The translations under genes and the position numbers were made by a program. From Kiritimatiellia bacterium (lineage in GTDB: Bacteria > Verrucomicrobiota > Kiritimatiellia > RFP12 > UBA1067), in contig JAFXEU010000072.1 of NCBI GenBank assembly GCA_017520845.1, forward strand, positions 1-54,518: 54,518 nucleotides of DNA. Direction: 5' to 3'. Of the stretch, positions 1 to 7,544 are shown one piece after another; within the stretch, counting starts at the first letter, position 1, and each line of letters opens with the position of its first letter. The notes below the pieces were generated by a model. That model was not told the origin of the DNA. It searched no databases and saw nothing but the letters and a program-made list of their open reading frames with translations.

Positions 1-271
1 GGCGCATACCGAAAGCGTAGGACGGAGGATCAATGTCGGGATTGACGCGGTACTGTTTAGGTACATTCGGGACGTGTACGAGCATATGGATATGATTATC
101 CATTACGCACCACGCGTAGAGCTCGACTCCGCTGAACGCGGAGGTTTTATACATTGCGCTAACGACACGCTCTTTTACGGCGTCGCTCTTTAAGAGCATT
201 GCGCCATGAGCGATGCGCGTTGTAACATGATAGATCCCGTTGGGGACACTGATTCTATTTTTTCTGGCCAT
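1..271 (-). CDS. REP-associated tyrosine transposase (Y1_Tnp, IS200-like), N-terminal fragment
   Basis: The reading frame runs off the left edge, so only about the first 90 residues are seen. They begin MARKNRISVPNGIYHVTTR and include WCVMDNHIHMLVHV. The His-Ile-His pair is the HUH metal-binding motif of single-strand DNA transposases, and the early 'GIYHVTTR' strand is typical of the RAYT branch. The catalytic tyrosine lies outside the window. The start at 271 is preferred over an in-frame ATG at 280 because AAAGGA sits about 8 nt upstream of it. The palindromic REP element directly upstream supports the RAYT assignment. RAYTs are usually single-copy, domesticated enzymes that act on REP sequences; activity cannot be judged from this fragment. 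Confidence 0.88.
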   Translation of the reverse strand, partial: MARKNRISVPNGIYHVTTRIAHGAMLLKSDAVKERVVSAMYKTSAFSGVELYAWCVMDNHIHMLVHVPNVPKQYRVNPDIDPPSYAFGMR

Positions 272-300
272 TGTGGGCATCCTTTCTTTTAACACCTTGA

Positions 301-447
301 GGGGGACAGTCCCCTTGGGGAGATGGAAAGATTATCGCATTTTTCAGAAAAAGAAGTGTTACATTTGTGTTACATTTTCGTTACATTTTTGTAACGTTAA
401 TGTAACACTTCTCATACGAGGCGAAGGGGACTGTCCCCCTTGGGGGA
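301..447. repeat. REP/BIME-like fold-back element upstream of the RAYT gene
   Basis: Two 14-bp arms, GGGGGACAGTCCCC (301-314) and its exact reverse complement (426-439), flank nested inverted repeats. AGAAGTGTTACATT (352-365) pairs perfectly with 399-412, and CGTTAC (379-384) pairs with GTAACG (391-396). Each outer arm is itself a near-palindrome and is followed by CTTGGGG. The whole segment can fold into a long hairpin. GGGGACTGTCCCC-type palindromes next to a Y1 transposase are the usual substrate arrangement of RAYT/REP systems. Confidence 0.8.
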
Positions 448-465
448 TAAATAAATGAGGTTAAA

Positions 466-501
466 AAAAACGAGCCCCCTTTTAAAGGAGGCTCGTTTTT
501 T
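466..501. terminator. Bidirectional rho-independent terminator
   Basis: AAAAACGAGCC (466-476) pairs with GGCTCGTTTTT (490-500), and the purine-rich loop can extend the pairing. An A-run and a T-run flank the stem, so it works on either strand. It lies 22 nt beyond the stop codon of the giant secreted-protein gene on the minus strand and also closes off the transposase side. Confidence 0.85.
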
Positions 502-522
502 AGCATCTAGTTAATACACTTC

Positions 523-3500
523 TTACTTTGCGGGAGGCTCGTCCATAACGTCACCGGCCATGAAGAAGCATGTCTCGGCTTCACCTTCCGCAGGCGTGTA
601 GTCGAAGTCGGCCTTACCTATCGCATAATCCTCGGTCGGCTCCCATTTAGCTTCAGCGCCGAGCTTAGTCGACTTCAAAAGCGTGTAATAAAGATCCGAC
701 TTGGTGTTCTCAAGGTGAATATAGACCTTTTCGTTCTCGATCCTGATGGCAGGTGTCACGATCTGATCGTTCTCAACCTTATTGGCAATGAAGGCCTTGA
801 GGTTGTCCTTGAGCTTGAGATTTACCTTATAGCCGTCAGCCAAAGTTTCCAAAGTTACGTCATAGTACTCGGGAACCTTAACAGTGACGCGGTTAAACGT
901 AATCTCATCACCGTTGATCGCAGGCATAGTCTTGTACCAGATCGGCTTGGCGACACGAGCTGTATCGAATACGGCGTTCGTCGCGACAGAATCCCCTTCA
1001 ATACCGGGAACTCTCGGAGGGATCGTAGTTTCGATATAAAGTACAATCTTATTGCCTTCGCGAACGAGCTCGCCGCTCGTAAACTCGGCAAGACCCGTTA
1101 CCGTAGCGCCCGCCGCGCTCGTCAAGAGATCGGCGCCGTTGAATGTCGCGGCATTGATGATCGTGTAAACGCCGCAAGGCATGCTGTTAGCGTCAACCGC
1201 GAGTGTCGAGCCCTCGTTGATGTTGAGCGTACCCGCAACATTAAGATAGGCATCCGCCGCGCCAACCTTATCACCGAGCTTTACGGTAATCGCGAGATCG
1301 CCGGCAACACCGCTGACTGCATCGGGATTGTTGAGGTTCAATACACCCTCTTCAATATCCAACGCGTATGTCGAACCTTCAGCGCCACCCTCGAACCAGC
1401 CGAAATTCGTGATGTACCAATTCTCAAAATCATGGACGCGAAGTGCCGATCCCGCCGTAGCTTCATCGCTGAAGCGAACGAAGAGCTTCTTACTCGATTC
1501 AAAACCACTATTATAGTTAACACCGCCAAGAACATTTGTGGTATTAGCACCAATATCAATATAACCGGTACCTGAGCCATTTACGTCAAAGACGACACCA
1601 TCAATAGTAGAGACACCAGATTCAACTTCCCAGATCGGCATAGGTGTAGCCGTATCATTCTGGAACATCAATCCGCCGCTATACGAGAGAATGCGTAAAT
1701 TACCATTAACGGTAAATTTTCCGAACTTAGCCTTGAAAGCCTCACCCTCATTGTCATCAATATGGAGCCAACACAGTGAGTCAGCGGGGATGTTGGCGAT
1801 ATTATGTGCATCATACACATTAGGACATGTGGACATCTTAGAACTAGTAGTAAACTTAGGATTAGTATACCAACGTTGATCCGACTGGTAAGTACCTCCT
1901 TCTGTACCTGTTGCACGCGACTTGATATAATACTCAGTATAAGTACGCTCAATAAACTCGTACTCATAAGTTAAAGTATCGCTCGTCCCGTCGATCCAGG
2001 TCCATCCGTCCTTAAGCGCAATAACGATTCTATGAGTACCGGCAGCGGTGAAGTCGCCTTCGTAGCTGACCGTGTAACCATTGCCGTCAGCAGGCGTTAC
2101 GACCGGCTTCTGCTCGACGCCGATTGCCGTAAACTTCGTTCCTGTAGCGTAGTTGACCGTAGGCTTGGACGCAACGAGCTCACCTACGACAAGTCTAGAG
2201 CGCTCTTCCGCCGCCACAAGTACATTACCGGCTTCATCCTGAACTTCAAAAGCGAAGTAATATACTCCGTCAGCGAGTTCAAGCTCAGCAATATCAATTT
2301 CCTGATTGAATTCACCAGCGGGAATATCCTCAACAGTAACCGTCTTAAGAGCGTCGCCACCCTCGGCAACATCGTAAACGCTTACTACGAGATTCATCTT
2401 AGCCACCTCAGATTCGCCGTCAATAGCGAAATTACCCTTGAAGGTAAGCTTACCGTCAGTAAGCGCAACATCGCCGACCGTGAAGTCGTAAGAAGTAGCC
2501 TTCTTAAGAATTTCGAACGAAACCTCCTTAGTAAGACCGCTGTAGTTATCAGTCTCAACTACCGTGTAGGTAATCGTATACTTACCGACAGCCGTCGGGA
2601 ATTCAGCCATCGAAGATGTAACCTCGCCGAACTTAGCGACACCAGCCGTCAAAACACCAGCCGTTTCACCCTGAGTCCAGGACTCGAGAGAGATCGAGGG
2701 CTCGGTCGTCCACTCGTTCGTCGCCTTAGCGATCGACCAGCTGATCGTCTTAGGCTCAGTCGTATCGTCAGACCACTTATAGCCTTCAGCGAGCGTAGCC
2801 GTAGCCTCATAAGTTCCGGCATCCGTAGCGGTATTATCGGTAAGCGTGTAACCGTCAGCTGCGACAACACCCGTCAACTCAGAACCAGTATAAACGAGGT
2901 CAGCAACAGCCGCAGGCGCATCAACCGCCGTCAACTGAGGCTCTTCAGGCTCAGTTGTAGCCGTCGTCGTATAACGGAAGACAACGATACCCGAGCCGCC
3001 AGCACCGCCGTCGGCCTTATTGCCGCCGCCGCCGCCGCCACCGCCCTGGTTGGCGAGAGCATTCTTACCGGGATTCATCGTTTCTTTATATTGTGAGCCG
3101 CCGTAAGAACCGCCGTCTCCAGCGCCTTCACCGCCTTTACCAGGCAGACTTTCTTTTACATAATCGCTGTCGCTCCAATATTTTTGGCAACTTCTCGTTG
3201 TTCCGCCGCCGCCACCAGAGCCATATACAACCAAAGTTCCGGTAATATCAAAAGCTAAACCCTTACCGCCATCGCCGCCATGTCTCGCATCACCATCAGT
3301 ATTAGAAGAATCAAACCCTTTTTGCGTGGCACCGCCGCCACCGCCCGCGGCAGCGGGACCATTTGCATAACCGACGCCTCCGCCACTCTGCAAGCTCTTA
3401 TAGCAAAGCATATTGGCACTGTTAACATAAGCCTCACGGCCATTGGGGTAATTTGAATTGGGCTCCATATTTCGACTTCCAGCATTCGATCCGCCATAAC

Positions 3501-6500
3501 CTCCTGATGTAACAGTATTTTTTTCCCTCCAACCCATTTCTCTGCCACCACAATAAGCGATAACATTAGTAGTGCCATTAATCAAAAAATAGCTGGAATT
3601 TTTAGCGACTGATGTTTTTTCAGCAGCACCTATTCCATCAGAAGATCCAGTCGTATAAGTACCACCCTTAGTACCATTACCTACTTTAATTAAAACGCTT
3701 GATTCCAACGAGATATTCTTCAAAATACCGGTAACGACACATCCGCCGCCGCCGCCGCCGCCGCCAATTGCCGATTCTGTTGACGCGCCGCCGCCGCCGC
3801 CACCACCGACTACGAGGAACTGGACGTTTTCAAGATTTTCGGGAACTGTCCAGGTCATTGTCTCGGTATGATTCGTAAAGACAACGGCAACTTCATTGCG
3901 GTTATCACCGAGACCGCTAACAGTATAACCCCACGAAGCGGTCGACATCGCGTTTGTTACCGGAGGTACATATTCGACATACTCCGTGATTGTGAACGAA
4001 ACCGTCTTGGTCGTCTCGGCGGGAGCGTCGTAATTCGACGTACCGGCCGGGGCGGTGTAAACAATAACGTAGCTGCCGACTTCGGTCGGAAGTTCATTCC
4101 CGTTGAACTCGCTCGCCGCGCCGCCATCCTTGGCGATCGTAGCCGTAACCTCGCCAAACGCCGTCTCGCCTTCGGTAAGCGTACCCGCCGCAGTGCCGGT
4201 CATCCAAGAAGCGGACGAAATCGACGGCGTCGTCTTCCATACGTTCTGCGCCTTGACAATCTCGAAGTCAAGCGTCCGGTCGGCGCTCGCGGCATCGCCC
4301 TCCAAATCAGCCCACGTATAACCTTCGTTGAGCTTTAAGACAACATCGTAAGTACCGACATCGGTTCCTCCGTCGTTCTTCGTTACCGTATAGCCTTCAG
4401 AAGATTCGACATCAGCCGTAAGCGTTTCACCGGTATAAACCTTGGTCGCGATTACGGGAGCGGCTATCGCGCCGTCGGTCGCGATTGAGTAGCGCAGAAC
4501 AACGATACCCGAGCCGCCGTTACCGCCGAGAGCCGCTTTACGGCTACTGCCGCCGCCGCCGCCGCCCTGGTTAGCGAGAGCATTCTCGCCGTTATTACCG
4601 ATAACGCCATCACCGGCGCCTTCGCCGCCAACGCCAGCCTCGCCCCAAGTGGAACTGCCGCCGCCGCCGGAGCCGTAAACTGTCGCCGTGCCTGTAATAT
4701 CAGAAGTCAAGCCAGCACCGCCGTCACCTCCCTTATAGCCATCAGGCTTAGTACCATCGCCACCGGCAGCAGTCGCGCCGCCACCGCCGGCGGCTGCACC
4801 ATAACCGTATGATCTATACTCTACAGTACATCCGTTACCACCCGGAAAACCGTTTTTCTCAGAATGCGTCACATTAGCGCTGTTTACAGAACCCTGTGTT
4901 GCCGCACCACCATTTGCATAAGCACGACCGCCTGCACCGGAACCGCCAGAACCGCCGTTCTTACCGCCATAATAAGAATCGTCGGCAGTAGCACCTTGAT
5001 CGCTGCCGCCGCCATAGGCAACAACCCAAGCGGTATCGTCAACGCCAAAACTCGAAGGCTCGCCGTTATATGCACCTCCAAAACCAGAGTCGCCGGAAGC
5101 ATCAACTCCTACATTGCCGCCAAGACCACCGGCACCAACCGTAATGGAAACGACAGTGTCTTTATCGAAATTGACAAGACCTGTAATTACGCCGCCGCCG
5201 CCGCCGCCGGCACCGGCAACACGTTCATTGGAGTCATTAGAGTTATCAGCACCGCCGCCGCCACCGCCGCCGACAACGAGAAACTTCACATTTTCAAGCT
5301 TTTCGGGAACGATCCAGTTTACCGTCTTCGTATGATTCGTGAAAACGATGGCGACCTCATTGCCGATAGTCTTGCGATAACCCCAATCGCCCTCTTCAGC
5401 CGTACCGATATCATCAAGAGGAGCCTCCGCCGCAGTCTCGGGCTCTTCGAGCATGGCAGTTTTAAATGCCGCCACTTTAGTAGCTCCCGCATTATCACCG
5501 GCCGCAGTCGCGCAACTGATTAAATACTCTTCGCAGCCACCGGCAAGTGTCTTGGTAGAAGCGGTATCTAAATTCTTAAGCCCAGTAATCATATTATTCA
5601 TGCTGGTCTGCGTAAATGTGTAATCCGGATTGCAGAACCAAGCCGTTGCGAAATCTCTTTTAATATTCGCTTCTGAAACACCGAGAAGACCATGAATCAC
5701 CAAAGCGAGCGAACCGGTACGATCCTTACCGTGTGAACAATGGAATATAACAGGCTCTTTATCTACCACAACCGCCTGATAAATTCTGTTAAATGCCGCC
5801 CATACCGCAATCTTATTCTGTGCTGCAGTCTGAGTATATGTTTTTGTCGTATCGCCTACTTTATAATCTATAGACATACTATTATAAAAACCGCTATACG
5901 AGGGGAACTGGCAACCATACTTACCATCATATACGTACGGATTACCTTCAGAAGGCCCCTTACCGAGAGTTTCCCATTCAATGGTGAATCGCTCTACATC
6001 AGGGCCGATGCCAGACCATTTACAAACATTATCAGAGCCCGTATCCCATTCAGCCTTCCAATCAGCATAATAATTGACATTTTCTACCGTACGCAAATCA
6101 ATATCTACGCGTATGCCGAGTACATCGTAGAGCATATCCATCTTCTGATAAATACCTGATCCTTCCTTAAATGAGCAATATTCAAGCTGTCCAGAGCGAT
6201 ATATCTTACCCTGTTTGACGCGCTTGCCGTCAGCTGTAGCCCATCCGCCGATATCTCGTCCGTTAGAACAGTCAGCGCCTCCACTATAAGTAAAATTGCT
6301 TCTGCGGCCGCGAATAATACGAGGCGCCTGATCTTCGGTAAAGAAATGACCGACTGCCGAATTACCCTGAGAATCGGTAACTTTCCATGTATAGTTGCAC
6401 CCTACTTCAAGGTTGTAACATTCGGTTGAAGTACCTGAAACCGTTTCGCTAAAGAACGGAACGCTTTCGCTACCGCCGTTCGTACGCCAAACCTTAACGG

Positions 6501-6774
6501 TACAATCACCTGTAGTGCCGCTCCATGACAAGGTGGCGGGAACTGAGTTTTTATAAAAATACTCCGTTTCATAATTCTCGCGATCTGTAGTATTCTTACT
6601 ACTGAAAATTGAAACATTTGAATTTAACGGACTTATTAAGTTCTTCATTGAATCCGTTAATGTCTGAACCGTCGAATAATCGACCGGACTTACAATCGTC
6701 GGCGCGGCTTGAGCCGCATCCATCATACAGAATGCCGCTACCAGCGCGACAATTCCTCGAATTATAGTTCTCAT
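523..6774 (-). CDS. Giant secreted protein: tyrosine-phosphatase-like domain plus glycine-rich and Ig-like modules
   Basis: A 2083-residue exported protein with an N-terminal signal peptide (about residues 1-23, ending AAQA). Residues ~155-430 resemble bacterial Y_phosphatase3-type tyrosine/lipid phosphatases: 'RDIGGWATADGK', 'IYRSGQL', 'IDLR' and the P-loop HCSHGKDRTG (CX5R, Cys near residue 346). Two homologous modules follow (~463-765 and ~941-1270). Each opens with a 'VAxVFTNHT...W.VPE.LENV.FLVVGGGGGGG' segment, continues with a glycine-rich stretch and ends 'GGSGIVVxRY'. MBG/Ig-like repeats lie between and after them, then a beta-helix-like stretch rich in 'LNIN/GVxYT' and a C-terminal beta domain. 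No LPXTG, PEP-CTERM or autotransporter barrel was recognised. GGAG lies 10 nt before the ATG. The gene is monocistronic with a terminator. Function is unknown; an extracellular adhesin or enzyme is plausible. Confidence 0.8.
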   Translation of the reverse strand: MRTIIRGIVALVAAFCMMDAAQAAPTIVSPVDYSTVQTLTDSMKNLISPLNSNVSIFSSKNTTDRENYETEYFYKNSVPATLSWSGTTGDCTVKVWRTNGGSESVPFFSETVSGTSTECYNLEVGCNYTWKVTDSQGNSAVGHFFTEDQAPRIIRGRRSNFTYSGGADCSNGRDIGGWATADGKRVKQGKIYRSGQLEYCSFKEGSGIYQKMDMLYDVLGIRVDIDLRTVENVNYYADWKAEWDTGSDNVCKWSGIGPDVERFTIEWETLGKGPSEGNPYVYDGKYGCQFPSYSGFYNSMSIDYKVGDTTKTYTQTAAQNKIAVWAAFNRIYQAVVVDKEPVIFHCSHGKDRTGSLALVIHGLLGVSEANIKRDFATAWFCNPDYTFTQTSMNNMITGLKNLDTASTKTLAGGCEEYLISCATAAGDNAGATKVAAFKTAMLEEPETAAEAPLDDIGTAEEGDWGYRKTIGNEVAIVFTNHTKTVNWIVPEKLENVKFLVVGGGGGGGADNSNDSNERVAGAGGGGGGVITGLVNFDKDTVVSITVGAGGLGGNVGVDASGDSGFGGAYNGEPSSFGVDDTAWVVAYGGGSDQGATADDSYYGGKNGGSGGSGAGGRAYANGGAATQGSVNSANVTHSEKNGFPGGNGCTVEYRSYGYGAAAGGGGATAAGGDGTKPDGYKGGDGGAGLTSDITGTATVYGSGGGGSSTWGEAGVGGEGAGDGVIGNNGENALANQGGGGGGSSRKAALGGNGGSGIVVLRYSIATDGAIAAPVIATKVYTGETLTADVESSEGYTVTKNDGGTDVGTYDVVLKLNEGYTWADLEGDAASADRTLDFEIVKAQNVWKTTPSISSASWMTGTAAGTLTEGETAFGEVTATIAKDGGAASEFNGNELPTEVGSYVIVYTAPAGTSNYDAPAETTKTVSFTITEYVEYVPPVTNAMSTASWGYTVSGLGDNRNEVAVVFTNHTETMTWTVPENLENVQFLVVGGGGGGGASTESAIGGGGGGGGCVVTGILKNISLESSVLIKVGNGTKGGTYTTGSSDGIGAAEKTSVAKNSSYFLINGTTNVIAYCGGREMGWREKNTVTSGGYGGSNAGSRNMEPNSNYPNGREAYVNSANMLCYKSLQSGGGVGYANGPAAAGGGGGATQKGFDSSNTDGDARHGGDGGKGLAFDITGTLVVYGSGGGGGTTRSCQKYWSDSDYVKESLPGKGGEGAGDGGSYGGSQYKETMNPGKNALANQGGGGGGGGNKADGGAGGSGIVVFRYTTTATTEPEEPQLTAVDAPAAVADLVYTGSELTGVVAADGYTLTDNTATDAGTYEATATLAEGYKWSDDTTEPKTISWSIAKATNEWTTEPSISLESWTQGETAGVLTAGVAKFGEVTSSMAEFPTAVGKYTITYTVVETDNYSGLTKEVSFEILKKATSYDFTVGDVALTDGKLTFKGNFAIDGESEVAKMNLVVSVYDVAEGGDALKTVTVEDIPAGEFNQEIDIAELELADGVYYFAFEVQDEAGNVLVAAEERSRLVVGELVASKPTVNYATGTKFTAIGVEQKPVVTPADGNGYTVSYEGDFTAAGTHRIVIALKDGWTWIDGTSDTLTYEYEFIERTYTEYYIKSRATGTEGGTYQSDQRWYTNPKFTTSSKMSTCPNVYDAHNIANIPADSLCWLHIDDNEGEAFKAKFGKFTVNGNLRILSYSGGLMFQNDTATPMPIWEVESGVSTIDGVVFDVNGSGTGYIDIGANTTNVLGGVNYNSGFESSKKLFVRFSDEATAGSALRVHDFENWYITNFGWFEGGAEGSTYALDIEEGVLNLNNPDAVSGVAGDLAITVKLGDKVGAADAYLNVAGTLNINEGSTLAVDANSMPCGVYTIINAATFNGADLLTSAAGATVTGLAEFTSGELVREGNKIVLYIETTIPPRVPGIEGDSVATNAVFDTARVAKPIWYKTMPAINGDEITFNRVTVKVPEYYDVTLETLADGYKVNLKLKDNLKAFIANKVENDQIVTPAIRIENEKVYIHLENTKSDLYYTLLKSTKLGAEAKWEPTEDYAIGKADFDYTPAEGEAETCFFMAGDVMDEPPAK

Positions 6775-6861
6775 ATTTTATTTACTCCGTTTACTCGAAA
6801 TATGCATTGCAATTCTGATTAAGGCAAGTCGCCTCGGCTTGCTGACAACCTAATCAAATTC

Positions 6862-6882
6862 ACGATACAATATCCCTATCGT
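6862..6882. promoter_or_regulatory. Operator-like inverted repeat at the giant-gene transcription start
   Basis: ACGATA (6862-6867) and TATCGT (6877-6882) form a perfect 6+9+6 inverted repeat. It overlaps the transcription start expected from the -10 box at 6887-6892, which is where a repressor site would sit. No regulator is known for it. Confidence 0.35.
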
Positions 6883-6886
6883 TGTA

Positions 6887-6915
6887 ATTCTAACACTCTA
6901 ATTTTCAAAAATCAA
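6887..6915 (-). promoter_or_regulatory. Predicted promoter of the giant secreted-protein gene
   Basis: On the minus strand, TTGATT (-35, 6915-6910) is followed by a 17-bp spacer and TAGAAT (-10, 6892-6887). TG-T directly precedes the -10 (extended -10). The predicted start gives a leader of about 105 nt before the ATG at 6774. Confidence 0.5.
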
Positions 6916-6931
6916 ATCTCAGAAACATCGA

Positions 6932-6941
6932 GGGGGGGGGG
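6932..6941. repeat. Homopolymeric G10/C10 tract upstream of a surface-protein promoter
   Basis: Ten consecutive G (C on the transcribed strand) end about 16 bp upstream of the predicted -35 box of the giant secreted-protein gene. Tracts of this length are prone to slipped-strand length change, and in this position they could alter spacing to an upstream activator or UP-element. The 310-bp gap between nusB and the giant gene otherwise holds the promoter, the operator-like repeat and no open gene. Confidence 0.6.
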
Positions 6942-7085
6942 TAATTTAATCAAAAATCGCATTTTTCGCACATTTTCGACATATAAAATTTTTCACGACG
7001 AAACGCCCCTCTCTTCTGGCGCCCTTTTTCAACCCCTCGCGCACTATTAGAATCAGGGGCGTTTGCGCCTTCACAAACTTTCGAC

Positions 7086-7517
7086 TTAGCTTTTGGCGAA
7101 CTTGTCGAGAACGCCGTTCACTATCGTTCGCGATTTCGGGGTCGAAAACCAGTTCGTGAGATCGACGGCCTCGTTGATGACGACGGGCGCTGGAACATCG
7201 GAATATTTAATCTCCCAGATGCCCATGCGGATGACGGCGCGCTCGACCGTGCCGAGGCGGTACATATCCCAGTTCTCAAGGAGCGGCTCGATAATCGAGT
7301 CGATTTCGGCGAGGTTGTCGAGAACTCCGAGAACGCGCTCTTCGGCGAAATCCTTAAGTTTACCTTTTACCTCTGCGCGGCCTTCATCCTCGTCCAGGAG
7401 AGCAAGTTCATTCCAGAAGTCAATACAGAACTGAACCTTGTCGTCGGGCGGATTCAAGTCCGCCGCCGTCAACATCTGAATCGCCCATTCGCGGGCCTGT
7501 CTGCGTGTAGCTGTCAT
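7086..7517 (-). CDS. nusB: Transcription antitermination factor NusB
   Basis: A 143-residue all-helical protein that binds the boxA RNA together with NusE (ribosomal protein S10) to keep rRNA transcription processive. The N-terminus 'RRQAREWAIQML' is the RNA-binding Arg-rich start. The C-terminal half carries the NusB signature: 'VERAVIRMGIWEI', 'PAPVVINEAVDL', 'FSTPKSRTIVNGVLDKF'. Length is normal for the family. It lies 27 nt downstream of smc in the same direction and is probably co-transcribed with it. No obvious terminator follows, although a 7-bp ACGCCCC/GGGGCGT repeat is present in the downstream gap. Confidence 0.95.
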   Translation of the reverse strand: MTATRRQAREWAIQMLTAADLNPPDDKVQFCIDFWNELALLDEDEGRAEVKGKLKDFAEERVLGVLDNLAEIDSIIEPLLENWDMYRLGTVERAVIRMGIWEIKYSDVPAPVVINEAVDLTNWFSTPKSRTIVNGVLDKFAKS

Positions 7518-7544
7518 ATTTGAAACCGTTTCGTTTGAATTTGT

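Noticed and set aside
240..458. 72-codon plus-strand frame across the REP element
   Set aside because: It is antisense to the transposase start and then reads through the palindromes; no ribosome-binding site.
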